A stretch of 64,000 nt of DNA from Cerioporus squamosus (lineage: Eukaryota > Basidiomycota > Agaricomycetes > Polyporales > Polyporaceae): assembly GCA_022592435.1 (NCBI GenBank), contig JABYQS010000163.1, forward strand, positions 16,070 through 80,069. The letters are read 5' to 3'. The position numbers were made by a program, and so were the translations under genes. The stretch's first letter is position 1, and every line of letters starts with the position of its first letter. Below the pieces are notes generated by a model. The model made no database searches. It was not told where the DNA came from and worked only from the letters and a program-made list of their open reading frames with translations. Shown here in pieces: positions 45,801-56,598 of this stretch.

Positions 45801-46848
45801 AGCAAAAGAAATCATCTCGTGACCCCGCGCATAGAACTAGCTTCAGTGATGACTCCAGCTCGACCACCGTAAGGGCGGGCCTCTCCGATGGGAGGGAAGG
45901 CATGTCAATGGGCGAGCAACCGCCGCGCGAGCTTACCTTTCAGGTGGGCGTTCTGTTTGAGCGTGCACGGCCGTCATGCCTTTATGATGCGTTCCGACTC
46001 TCTCAACGCTCGCGACTCTGGTCATCCTTACCGGGAGCATAAACCCAGTTAGTAGGGCAAGAGCTGTGCGCGAACCATCAATGTCACTGGGTTCCTCCTG
46101 CAAGTACGAGACTTGACAGGAGCGGACGATGAAACCGAGCCACTCCGAGTGACTGGATGATCGACAAAGACGTCTCGCCCACCACACTGCACGAGTCTAG
46201 ATCCGCAATGTAATCACATACCATCCTGCTTGTCAAGCGTTGGTTTGCATCGAAGTAGGAAGGTCTGAGGACATCCAACTGACGAGCTCTCAAGAGACGT
46301 GACAAGACAGTGGCTGGCGGCTAGACTTCCGATAGTTTGGGACTCCAGTACTAGACTGCGACGACCCTTTTGAGTATCCGGACACCATGCAGAATACCGC
46401 GTGAGAAGGTGGGTGTCATTCACAGATCATGACGAGGAATGAGTCAAGCTTCTCTGAACACGATGTATGGGCGCTTAACGGACGATGTCATAGCGCGGAT
46501 GCAGAATGCGGGCAGGTCTTGCAGGCTCGAGCGAAGTGGGGGAGACTCACTTGGTGTTGAGGTGAAGATATATCTTTCTTGCATGATTGGGATTTGGATG
46601 TGTGACTCTGATAGTGAATTCCGGTAGTCTGGCAGCGCCCTGAACGGAGGATCTGCATGAGCGCCTCGTGCAGCCACAACGCCTCCTTGACCGACCTTCC
46701 ACGCTTTTGGGGGAGGGCTCTCGATGAAGTCTTCGTCGAAAATGCTCTGAAAGGACCCTATTGACGCTCCTGTATCAAGTCCGAGGTGAGTACATACCTT
46801 GATGGCGGTGATTTCCTGCTGCTGTAGATCTTCGACGTTGGGGTCCAT
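39830..46848 (-). CDS. GCN2: eIF2-alpha kinase GCN2
   Basis: A multi-exon minus-strand gene from ATG 46848 to TAG at 39830-39832. Domains in order: an RWD domain (QQQEITAIK, SIFDEDFIESPPPKAWKG, FPRTYPTGASPIFTIQQPI) ending near 45540; a charged Arg/Glu linker; a pseudokinase domain (about 45200-43900, RLASIRHPNLLSVLAAKL); a true kinase domain with QGRGGFGQVVKARNKIDNRI, HRDIKLTNIF, GDFGLATES and TLYMAPEMK; an acidic kinase insert near 43300; a HisRS-like domain (42200-40500); and a C-terminal anticodon-binding-like region. This is the complete GCN2 order. The kinase senses uncharged tRNA and phosphorylates eIF2-alpha in amino-acid starvation, acting at the ribosome. Within the RWD an 830-nt intron (46550-45721) is far longer than any other here. 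The frame is intact where checked. Confidence 0.95.
45721..46550 (-). other. Unusually long (830-nt) intron in GCN2
   Basis: The donor AA|gtgagt and acceptor cttgtag|GTTCCC join the RWD text LHLNTK to FPRTYPTG in frame, so this is one intron. Typical introns in the window are 45-65 nt. Short frames inside it do not extend the RWD domain. No tRNA, inverted terminal repeats or recognisable element was seen within. Confidence 0.75.
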
Positions 46849-47400
46849 GTCGAGATCGCGGAACGAGTGATGGGTAGATGCTTGAGGAGGGGAGGGCCCA
46901 GAGGACCTCGGCAGCTCAAGCCTGCATCGCGCCGTCGAGTTGGGAGAAGTACAAGGTCGTCGTGGTCGTGGTCGAGTAATAAGGAGTCATTCAGCCCGCG
47001 AACCCTGCATGCCGCATATTGAGCCACGTGACCGAGGCCACGCGCCGCAAGTTCGCGCCAGCTCGTGGTTTCTTCGTACTACCGCGCGTAAGTACTAAGG
47101 AGTAGGCAACGACTTAAACAGCTGGACGCCGGGCCCTCCGCCCTTCTCGATCAGGACTCTTGAGATGATATGCCTCATGGAGAAGGTTAGGGCAAAGCTT
47201 AGCGGCATCCGAGTCGTCGAGGAGGTCGCATCAAGGGCATGCTGAGGAGCATAGGAGCACATTGGCCACCGCGATTAAGGCCCACACAGTCTACATGCAC
47301 CGCAAAGACGAGGCGGGGAGGCTGCCTTCATATGAACTCTCAGTCATTGATCACAGTCACGGTTGCATACAGGTTCGCCCCTGGAAGCGAACTTTCACGA
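46849..47400. promoter_or_regulatory. GCN2 upstream region
   Basis: About 550 bp between the GCN2 start and the 3' end of a lectin gene, containing the promoter and 5' UTR of GCN2. GCN4-type or other known sites were not identified. Confidence 0.35.
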
Positions 47401-48364
47401 TCACATCTTGTTTATATCCTTGACGAAGAAGAGGCCAGAGAGACCCACTGGGGCAAGACAGAAAATCAGTCGCGGATAGAATCGGATGAGATTGCATGGA
47501 CATACTGTCGCTGGTCTGGTTGTGGAAACCCCCGAAGCCAACCACGTTCGTAACGTAGAAATGTTCTCCGAGGGCGCTGTTCCCGTTGTTGCCAAACGGC
47601 TATCCAGAGGAGCGAAGAAAAGTCAGTAAAGTGCTGCTAGAGCCAGGGTAGTCAGGTAGACGTTGAAGACGTACACCGCAGGTCCGTACTGTTCCCAGGG
47701 CGGTGTCGAAGAGAACGAACCCGATGCTGTGGATGACTTGACTGGGATCATTCCTAGAAACCGGACCAGCGCGACCGAAGACCGCTAGCAGCGTCTCGCT
47801 GTCTTGAAGACGTACATTCGGATTATTCTCCGAAAGCTGAAGCGACGAGAGTGCAGGGACATACCACGAAAGTCCACCCGGCCCTTCCGTACAGTCTCAC
47901 TTCCCCGCTCGAATGTCGCGGTATCATATCTGTTTCCTGCAACGCGGTACACGACACTCATGCCACGGATCTGCCAAGGGTGCGACCTATTGAGAGCGTG
48001 CTGAGATTGTCATGAAGTATCACCGCATACGAAGTTGTTGATGTTGACAACGATCGTCGCGATAGGATGATCTATGTCAATCGCTTTTCTGACTGCCGGT
48101 GAAGTCGATTAGCAAGCAAGCAGGTGTCGCCTGAGAGTCGCTGAGAACGTACCCCCGGAATCCTTGACCCAGAAGCCACCTATGAGTGTTTAGAGCACAG
48201 CGTCGGACGATAGATAAGGATACCGTACCGGTGTCTTTCGTGCTACATAACACGTCGTTGTATAGGTCGCCGTCTTGTCCACCGAAGACCGGAGTCATGA
48301 TGTAGCCGTTCATGGTGACCATGGTAGTACGAGAAAGGGGGCAAAGAGGTTGAAGGACCGCCAT
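47401..48364 (-). CDS. Jacalin-like lectin domain protein (first of two)
   Basis: The start ATG is at 48364, and many small exons end at TGA 47401-47403. Text in order: MTPVFGGQDGDLYNDVLCST, WVKDSGG, IDHPIATIVVNINNF, HPWQIRGMSVVYRVAG, AVFGRAGPVSRNDPSQVIHS, IGFVLFDTALGTVRTCG, FGNNGNSALGEHFYVTNVVG, FGGFHNQTSD and GLSGLFFVKD. The opening FGG.DG..., the repeated beta-strand pattern and the closing GLSGLFFVKD are the jacalin-type beta-prism signature as seen in fungal lectin-like proteins. A carbohydrate-binding role is likely but not shown. No signal peptide is evident. The neighbouring gene at 49589-50606 is a diverged paralogue in the same orientation. Confidence 0.75.
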
Positions 48365-49588
48365 CTTGGGAGTTAATATGGTGTACGGAGCTTCGGGTAC
48401 TCGCAGAACCTCAGGGCCATGATGCTTGGCAGCTCATTTGGAGTGTGCGTTGTGACCACGTCTTCTGCAATCGAGGTGCACCTTGGACGGGATTCACGTC
48501 GACGAGAACAGTAAAGAAGGTGGCCACTTACTGCGTGGCAACCTGCAAGTGGTTCGGAAGCATGGGTCGTGTATTAAGCGCAACGTTAGCACCCGATACA
48601 ATGGTCTGGTAGCATGAGTAGAGGGGTTCAGTGCGGGTGATCGATTGTCACAATCGTCTCATCGAGTGATGACGCCTGGCGACGTCAACGGGCGCGATGA
48701 GGCACTTATATTTCCTGGTGCTAAAGAGTTGTCGGTCACCTCGTCCCAGGAGCGATGATCTCGGGATGATCATTCGTCGAGGACCGCTGACATGGGCTGA
48801 TCACGGTCGGTGGGAGAGCACCGGGGTCTTTCGCGGCGGCGACAGAACGGTGATTGCTGAAGCAATCTCGACTCTTCAGTTCACTGTCCTGTCCAGAAAA
48901 AAGTCCTGCGTAGCCAAGGTCAGAGCTGTCCCACCTTTATAAGCGGCTCTTTTCTTGCAATAAACGGGATAGTAGCCTTAAGACACTCGGATTGTGGGTG
49001 CGCTCAAGCAAGTGCGGGTCAAGTGCGTGTGGTTGGGAGGAGAACCAAGTTGGGAACGCCCAGCCGGCGCGACACTGTAAGTGGTTCGGATATTCCGAGT
49101 GTCTTGCCGCCATTCCGCTCAGATGTTACTCAGTACTGCCAACACTGCTGAGCCTTCGTGAGTCGCGACAAATGAATCAAACGAAGAGCCCTAACTGACG
49201 ACACGAGCCGCCATCTGTAGATGCAATGGTAACGCCTTAACAAGTACATGAATGCTGCCAGAGGTAGCTATCAGTGTCACACCGGTCGATGTCTAGTGAG
49301 TTGCCAGGTGGATGCGGATGTTGCCCGGAGAGCCGCGGACTCCATCCAAGCGGTATCCGAACCTGCACGTCGTTCTAGGCGTGATAGACTTCAGGGCTCA
49401 CGGCACCGCAGGCTCAGAATCAGTATCGCAGAGAGCGTCTACCTCTGCTGCCGGCCCCGGCGGTACCAACTGCTGCCGATGGCGCAAGCGAGAAATCATG
49501 GAGCGTAGAGTATGCTATGGACGATATGTCAAGCTAATGTCGAGTGGCAGGATGTTCTGTGCACTCACATACATGCAACACGTAATCT
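48365..49588. other. Intergenic region between two lectin genes
   Basis: About 1.2 kb, including the promoter of the first lectin gene. TATAA-type motifs occur near 48708 and 48935 but lie 345 and 570 nt from the start codon. No gene supported. Confidence 0.4.
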
Positions 49589-50606
49589 CTAAGAGAGCAG
49601 ATATGTCGTACTCGAAGACATCATCCGGGGTTCGCTGTAGAAGTACAGGCCAGAGAGTCTACCTGGTGCAGACTCTAAGCCGAGAAGGTTCGCGGCAACG
49701 TAGCGATGACTCACGATCAGTGACCCGCTCGAACCCTCCAAACGCGAAGACATCGTGGGCGTGAAAGGGAATCCCGTCCTCGCGCTCCCCGCGGTTGGTT
49801 CCGTTTGGAAACGGCTGAGTACGCTCATAGTGAGCACAAAACGCCCGTCAGAAACGGACTGGCATGAGAACTCACGCCCTCCGTCCGGACATATCCGGTA
49901 GCAAGGTCGGCGACCACGAACCCAAGAAAAATGACACTCTCGCAGTTGCTGTTACGCTCCGTCCCGGCACGACCATGGACGGCTGATAGCCTCTCGCTCT
50001 CTAATTCCAAGACGGTGCAAGTTAGATAGTACTTGCGAAGAAGAGCGCCCAGGTTGCTCACCTCCCAGGATAACTTGTCCCGCTATATTTCCTGCCGTCT
50101 CACCACGTGCGAGGGGAACAAGTGTTCCGTCAGTGAGTTGGTAGGTTGCTTCGATGCCTACTACCTTAATCCGAGACAAGATCACGCCACGTTAATGGCG
50201 CTCAGGATGATGGTCAAGAAATGAAACGCACGATGTTGTCGCGGCCGTAAACCTTGATCTGTCTGATTGGGTGACTTCGATCAAGGACACTGTTCCTTCC
50301 TGGCGAGAGGATTATCAGCAAGAGAAGGCACATATGCTGTTTCAACGTACTTCTGTCGTCCAGCGTAACAACTCCTTCAGAAAGTGGGCATGAGTAATGG
50401 CAAAACGATCGGAGTTTGAGCATACCGGTAATGGGCACCTCGATATCGCTGAACTTCTCGACGCCATTCGTACATCCGCCGACTGTTCCGGTGATACCCA
50501 ATGGCCCAACAGAGGTCGCGGATCCATAACTGGAAAGACTTCCTTCTTTACGACGACTTTCACGATTGAGAAATTTGAGGATGCTAGAGGTGAAACTGCC
50601 CGGCAT
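49589..50606 (-). CDS. Jacalin-like lectin domain protein (second of two)
   Basis: The start ATG is at 50606 (MPGSFTSSILKFLNRES) and the gene ends near 49589. Exon text in order: GPLGITGTVGGCTNGVEKFS, SHPIRQIKVYGRDN, GIEATYQLTDGTLVPLARGE, AVHGRAGTERNSNCESVIFL, GFVVADLATGYVRTEG, PFPNGTNRGERED, VFAFGGFERVTD and RLSGLYFYSEPRM. Block by block this parallels the lectin gene at 47401-48364 (AVFGRAG, IGFVLFD..TVRT, GFGGF, LSGLFF), so they are tandem paralogues with heavy sequence divergence. A TATAAAG box lies 71-77 nt upstream of the ATG, supporting this start. Some intron ends are uncertain. The likely role is sugar binding; the ligand is unknown. Confidence 0.65.
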
Positions 50607-51810
50607 CTATCGAGGGACGCAATGGGGAGGTTGGGTGAGTATGGATGGTCATCGTCCCAAAGAGCTTCAGGATATGCTTTATACTTGCCTACGGGAGGCA
50701 ATCTATCATCAAATGGCAATGTATCGTCAGCGCTTCTCTCAGGCAGAGGACACTACGTATGCTCACATACCATGTCAGGAATCCTTGATCCTACGTCTGC
50801 CTCACGACGCGCCGTGACCGCCACAGCAACAATGTTCGGGGAGTTCGGCGCGCCGACTCGCAGTGAGGGAGAGGAGTCCGAGCGAGACGGACTGCTTGCC
50901 ACGGTTCAGGAGCTATGTACGCCGGTCACCGCGCGTCCTACTAGATGTCGACCGAGTGTTACTTGCGACGGCTAAGTATGTACAAGTGGAGATAGAAGTG
51001 AGATCTGGCGTCTGTGGGGTTTCCGCTGGTAGGGGCCAGCATAAGATTCAGGTACCGTTGCAAAGCGCCGTCTGGCGTCGGTAGTCAGAATCACCGGCAC
51101 CAGAAATTGTCGCAGACCCCGCCACATGCAGCCTTGCGGGCGAAACACAGCTACAACGGTGTTTACAGGGCCAGGAGGCTGCGGATATGCCATAGGCCGC
51201 GTCACCTGTCATGGACCACCGTTGTCGACGCCGAACTGACCGAGAAATTCAGGTTGAGCTGGTTGGTTAGTACACTCCGTAAATTATGGGAAGTGGCGCT
51301 CACCGGTTGATATAGTGTCGGCAGCGAGAGCACGCTAAGAACAGATAAGTAATCTTTGTCAACCAGAAGCAGGGGTGATGACAGAAGAGGAACACTCACT
51401 GCACTACACGTCGTTCGCATGCCCGCACAGAGCGCAATGATGGCAACGCCGTCAGTGCACTCCGACCGCCCGAGGCGCCTGGGCAACCTGTGCTTGTCAA
51501 CGTCAAGGTCCCGCGCATAGAAGCTGGAAGTGTTCTGAGGCCGGTAAGCCGGCGACACAAGCATCGAAGCCCACGTCCGCGACTCATCTCAACCGGCAGC
51601 CAGCGAAAGCGGGTGGTGAAACACAGGGGACCTATCCATACAAGAAGAAACTGCATGTTATACAAAAGAAGGTATTCAGCATGACTCGGCGGGTAGTTAG
51701 ATATTGTGTAGAATCATGTGTGTGGTTGAACCGTGAACCGTGAGCCACCAGAGGAAAGAGCGAAAGGATGACGCTCCACGTAGGCCACAGCTGTAAGTCT
51801 AAGATGTCCT
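50607..51810. other. Intergenic region upstream of the second lectin gene
   Basis: About 1.2 kb. Minus-strand fragments near 51100 and 51450 faintly recall the lectin blocks but cannot be assembled; a decayed third copy is possible but not supported. A TATAAAG box (minus strand) is at 50677-50683. Confidence 0.4.
50677..50683 (-). promoter_or_regulatory. TATA box of the second lectin gene
   Basis: TATAAAG on the minus strand, 71-77 nt upstream of the ATG at 50606, a typical spacing for a fungal TATA promoter. Confidence 0.5.
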
Positions 51811-53966
51811 TCACGACCGCTTCTTGTAGTAGACGTGGGGGCTAATGAGCGGATGCTCGACGAGCGTCTTCCACATCGCGCGCCACTCGAGAGGATTTCC
51901 CTGCATCAACGCCCGTCAGCAGTTTGTCCAACAGATGAAACAGTGTAGTCATACCGCATCCCGCGCAAAGACGACGAAGGAGCCCGTGTAGTTCTCGATC
52001 TTGAACTCCTCGATTTCGACATAGCCCTTCATGTGGATCTTGCGCTTGTCCTTTGTCCCGATGCGCATGCGGATCATCGGGACGTCCTCGGGATCTTCGG
52101 GGATGAGCTCCTTGGCAGGGTTCATCTTCACACCCATCTCAGCGAGCGCTTCTTGGATGAGCCCGAGCAGGGCGTGCGGCAGGAGGGAGGCGAAGAACCG
52201 CGTGAGGTGCGGCGAGTAGCGGTACTTGTTCCCGCCCTGCACTTGCGACTGCGGAGGGATCCGTCAGCAACTGGGGATATCGGCTCTTACGGAAGAGAGA
52301 AACGTACGAAGAGCATGAGCGACTGGGTGAACTGTGTCCGGGTGGGGAGCCTGATAGTGTCCTCTTCGTCGGTATCCATGGGCTCCTCGCCGATGTCGGG
52401 CTCGGCTATACCCATGTGCCCACTTGCGCGCAGACCTTCTGTCAGGCTCGCGGCAATCGCGGCAACTCCGCGAGAAGCGAGTTGGCTCGGTCTGTTGAAG
52501 ATGAAGGGTCAGCGCTGTCCACGTTCATGCTGGAGCGACGAGATTCACTTTGTCACCCAGCGATCTCCAGCGACGTCGGATAGCGTCATCCGCTGGGAGG
52601 GGTCGATGTCGAGCATACCGGTGATGAGAGCTAATCGCGAGTTAACATGCGGCGCTTTCGGAACGTAACAAACACAATGAACGTACAGAGAGCATCCTGA
52701 GAGAAGCGGTTCCATGGCTTGTGGTTGAAGGCTTCGCCAGTGATATACTGCATGAACTCCGTGCTGCCTCTTGTCGGCTCATCCCAAGGTGTATCTATGA
52801 GATGTCAGTCTTGGGCAAGTGGACTGCCACGAGAGAGAAAACGTACTTCCTGCCAACATCGTGAACAGAATGACACCACTACCCCAGACATCAATCGGCT
52901 CGGCCGCGTATGAGTCTGTTCCTCGCAGCTGCGATATACAACGAGTCGTGAGCGCATGACGGGCAGTGACTAACCACGCATGATCCACCTCGGGTGCTAT
53001 GTATGGAAGGCTGCCACATCGCTCATTCAATACGCGGGTCTTGCCGGTCTCTTTGATCTTGTATACCGCACACAGCCCGAAGTCGCTGATCTTGAGCGTT
53101 CCTGCCGCATCGAGCAGCAGATTCTCCGGTTTGAGATCCCGATGGCAAACCCCCTCGTCATGCAGGTATTGCTGCGTGCCATCCTATCAGCGGGCGATGC
53201 GTCAAGTGAACTGAGAACGTACCAGCCCAGAAATCATCTGGCAGAAGTAGAAGTGTGCGATGTCCTCGTTGATCCCAACATCAGGAACTGGTGCATCGTC
53301 AATGGTCATGAACCGCGTCGCATCCCGCCGTCGTCAGGTAGCTCACCAATCTTGTCGAATAAGTCGCCGCCAGCGGCCATCTCCATGAGCAGGTAGTACG
53401 CAGGCAGATAGCCACCCCGCGCCGCTTGCTCTATCGACAGCTTCGCAGCCCCAATCAGCTCCAGGATGTGCTTGTGCTTGAGGGCGGTGTGGACGCGACA
53501 CTCTTTGTCTATGGACTTCATCTGCCACTCGGAGAAGTCGGGCGTGATCGTGACGACCTTGCATGCTGCAACGCGATGGTCCTCCGGATGGACGGCCTGG
53601 TAGACACTAATTACAGGTATGAAAGTTGTCAGCTATTGCGGTTGGGCTGGGCCGGCATTCCAAGTAAAGGCGGCGTCTGCGCCGGGCTATGGGTGACCGT
53701 GGAGAAATAGGTAAAGCATACAGTGCTCAGTTGATAGGCAACCGGCAGGTACCTGAGAGAGATATCGCCATAGCAAACCTATAGCCCGGTGCAAAGCCTG
53801 GCCCTTCGGGGTGGCATGTAAGTAAGCAGTGCCACTCACGTAGAGAATCCGCCGCCGCCGATCTGCTTGACAATTTTGAAGCCTACCAGGGGTCACAGTC
53901 ATCTCCTAGGGTATCAGCTCAGCACTTACCAGCCACAGAGGGGAACCGAAGTTTCTGTTCGGTCAT
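51811..53966 (-). CDS. CHK1: DNA-damage checkpoint kinase CHK1
   Basis: Multi-exon, ATG 53966 to TGA at 51811-51813. The kinase domain opens with MTEQKLRFPSVA, then IGGGGFST|VYQAVHPEDHRVAACKV (Gly loop and Lys), YYLLMEMAAGGDLFDKI, HRDLKPENLLLD (catalytic loop), KISDFGLCAVY (DFG), CGSLPYIAPE (activation segment end), DVWGSGVILFTMLAG and NTPWDEPT. The Met-Glu-Met-Ala hinge, GDLFDKI and LPYIAPE are characteristic of Chk1. The C-terminal part (GGNKYRYSPHLTRFFASLLP, PMIRMRIGTKDKRKIHMKGY, FKIENYTGSFVVFARD) fits the KA1-like regulatory domain of Chk1. The protein acts downstream of ATR in the nucleus to block mitotic entry. All visible junctions keep frame. An ACGCGT element lies 65 bp upstream of the start. 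Confidence 0.92.
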
Positions 53967-54591
53967 GATGGTAGTTCTTGGAGGTCGAGTTGGTGGCGAC
54001 TCGAGGACAAGAAGGCAAGGAGACGCGCAGACGCGTGGCGCGTTCAACACGTTCACGTCACGCAGGGCGCGTCGAGTCACTCCTCACGTGCGTCGCGTAG
54101 GCGTCACGCAGCCGACAACGGCGGTAGTTGGCAGTTGAGCTATAGCAGGGCCCTCCGGGCAGACCTGGACTACGGCGGTGTAAGCAATGTGGACGGAGTC
54201 GGTTAATTCAAGGATAACTGCATAATCAGGTGCTGCTAGATAGACGAGATGTTACCCAGAATATGTTTGCTACTCGCCCATAGATGCGTGCATACATCAG
54301 AGTCTTCGGTTACTCGATTCTGGTGCTGGAATTGTAGGTAAAATCATTTTGAGAATTGACCTCGAAACGACAACTTTGGCTACCTCTATTGTGATCGTTG
54401 CACTGCACCAGTTGTCAGTCTCCACCCTTGTCTGCCACGTCAGCACAACCACTTCCAATGCAGCATGCTTCCATGCACTGTCTCCGAGCTAACACATGCA
54501 GGTGTGAGGCAAGGGGAAAATATGTACTTGAGAGATGATGACATTGATAGGACGGATGTTCTCAAAGGTAGGACATGTGGTACAGTCTCAA
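53967..54591. other. CHK1 promoter and start of an AT-richer segment
   Basis: 53967-54140 is GC-rich with repeated CGTCACGCAG and one ACGCGT. From about 54180 the sequence becomes clearly AT-richer. No gene. Confidence 0.5.
54031..54036. promoter_or_regulatory. MluI cell-cycle box (ACGCGT) upstream of CHK1
   Basis: A palindromic ACGCGT, the MBF-type G1/S element known from yeasts, 65 bp upstream of the CHK1 ATG. Function here is inferred from position only. Confidence 0.4.
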
Positions 54592-55703
54592 TCAATACTT
54601 GTAGTATGCCTTGCTTGGCCTGCTTTCCTGCTCCATCTCATGACCCGCCAACTCATAGCGCATGAGCTCCGTGCGTACCTTGCTCTCTTCAGTCTGCTGC
54701 TGAATGAACGTCTTCAGTGACGAACATACTTCTAGAAGCGATGTCGTAACCGTGGTGAGCTGTGTGCAAACATCAGAGTCACCCATGGTTGCCGACGACT
54801 ACAAAGTGATGGAGAGTTGTTTAGTAATGACATGCTCGTAACCAGAACTGAAGAGTGAGGTGCTTACAGGGCGACATGGAAATGTGCTGGTGCTGTTAAC
54901 AAACTGATATGTCTGAGGGACAAAAGAGGAGGCGTCTGGTTTGAGACATCAATAGTTAGACATATACTGTGCGAGGATTCGGAAAATACAGACTATCAAA
55001 GCCACTACTGGGATGTTGGCTAAGCATAAGCTCAGGATCAATCACAGGTGGGGTATGGGCACATTCAGGATATCTGTACCATGGACACAGTGGGAATGTG
55101 CATGATGATCAACAGTGAAAGAGACATACCTCTTTTTGAACAACGCAAACCACCCTTTCTTATGCCATGTCTGAACGACCTTGACATTCAAACCAGTCAT
55201 GTCAACCCCACCTGCAGCAGCAGCATCGAGGGCAGCTTGCAGAGACAATACGTCCCAGTCAGCATTGGTAGTCTTCAAGTGGCTGAGGTGGGTGTTGGCA
55301 AACGTCTCGAAGATGTCGAGCCGCTTAAAGAGGGCGAGGCTACGGCTGTAGTGGCTCTTGATTGTCTTGTACTTCTGTTGCCCAGCAAATGGCATGTCTG
55401 AGAACTATGCACACCAAATTCACCTCCATACTGGGGACAGACAGATGCAATATGGCAGAAGGGGATGCGTACCTGCTTAAAGATGACACTGTTATTAACC
55501 TGGAACACACTCCAACGCATGTCGTCTTCAAGTACCCAGGTGAAGAACTGTGTCCTCTGCTCCTCTGTCCACGGTTTTCCCCTCTCATTCGGCAGTACTG
55601 GTGAATCCTGTTTGTCGTCATCATCGTCATCCTCCCTCGCTGGAGCACTTCCAGCAGCGTCTGAATTGGAGTGACGTGGCCTTTTTGCAGCAGCGTCGGG
55701 CAT
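54592..55703 (-). CDS. SANT/trihelix-like protein of a basidiomycete-expanded family
   Basis: ATG 55703; exon 1 (55703-55473) reads KRPRHSNSDAAG, an acidic run, then GKPWTEEQRTQFFTWVLEDD, a Myb/SANT-like start. The next exon gives MPFAGQQKYKTIKSHYSRSL, ALFKRLDIFETFANTH and VKVVQTWHKKGWFALFKKRY. Further exons include VPQTYQFVNSTSTFPCRP and MGDSDVCTQLTTVTTSLLEV, ending at 54592. The W..F..W, SLALFKR and TW..KGW..LF blocks are those of a protein family I know as strongly expanded in Agaricomycetes, often near mobile DNA; role unknown, DNA binding plausible. Exon 1 ends in phase 0, but the homologous frame of exon 2 needs one more base, as if CAGG|GT had lost a G. Confidence 0.6.
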
Positions 55704-56598
55704 GGTAGGGTCCAGGACCTTCCGCTTTATGCCTGTAGTGATGGGACTGTATGTATTGGAGATAGACTGTGTAACAAATGTGTCAGCTCATATCCAAAGC
55801 AAGGGTCAATGCCAGTAGAAGAGCATATGTGTACGTCCTCGCAATCGATGTATGCTGCATAAAGAAGTGCAGTTCAGAAGAACCTCACCTCATCATTACT
55901 GTGAGCACTTTGTGGGGGTATATGAGTTCGCATGTTAGCTGGTTGCGTGGTATGGTGGTGGACTGCGGTGTGGTGTGTGCTAAAGTTGGTGTTGTTGTTG
56001 TCGACGGTCTCAGTTGGCCAACATGTCCCTCTGAGATTGGTACTGAAGCGGAGATTGGTACTGAAGCGGAGATTGACTGTAACTCGGAGATTGGTACTGA
56101 AGCGGAGATTGACTGTAACTCGGAGATTGAATGTAGATTGGAGATTGAATGTAGATGTGTGTAGGGCTTGAAGCTGAAGCATAGAGAGTGGCTAGGTGGG
56201 AGCATGTGGTCTAGTGGTGGTAGTACCAGTAGGGAAGGATGCATTGGTGGACATACTACATAGTCACCATCCGCCAAGGCGGCAGAGTGAACGAAATTGG
56301 CAGCACTTGTAGTCAACCATAGTAGAGGTGGCAGAGACATCTTGAATATGACGAGTACCCATCCAGAGTCGGACCAATTTGTTCTGTATGGCATGTTGTT
56401 ACAATTATTACCTCACTAGTGTTACCATATCATTGTGAAACAAATACTCAACTGTCAGCCCAATATATGTGAACACTATTGAGTCGTATCACATGTTCAT
56501 TTTTTGCATCATATGTCTGTTGCTACTATTGTCCCACGTCAAATCATAAGCTTTGATATGCCCTACATATAATACAGAACAGACAGTGTTCAAAGTTT
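55704..56598. other. Intergenic region with an 18-bp tandem repeat
   Basis: This contains the minisatellite at 56028-56153, through which several frames are open on both strands. No gene is otherwise supported; the minus-strand frame through the repeat reads QSP-type hexapeptides and stops shortly after it. Confidence 0.45.
56028..56153 (-). repeat. 18-bp minisatellite (about 7 units) encoding Y/Q-x-Q-S-P hexapeptides
   Basis: On the minus strand, units such as TACAGTCAATCTCCGCTT and CAGTACCAATCTCCGAGT follow head to tail. One frame reads SYSQSPLQYQSP repeatedly. The period of exactly 18 bp keeps all frames open, so coding status is undecided. Confidence 0.85.

Noticed and set aside
45933..46187. 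An extra coding exon inside the long GCN2 intron
   Set aside because: The frame does not extend the RWD domain, and the flanking exons already join in frame without it.
51000..51700. A third jacalin-like lectin gene
   Set aside because: Only faint similarity in scattered minus-strand fragments; no ordered blocks or splice plan could be assembled.
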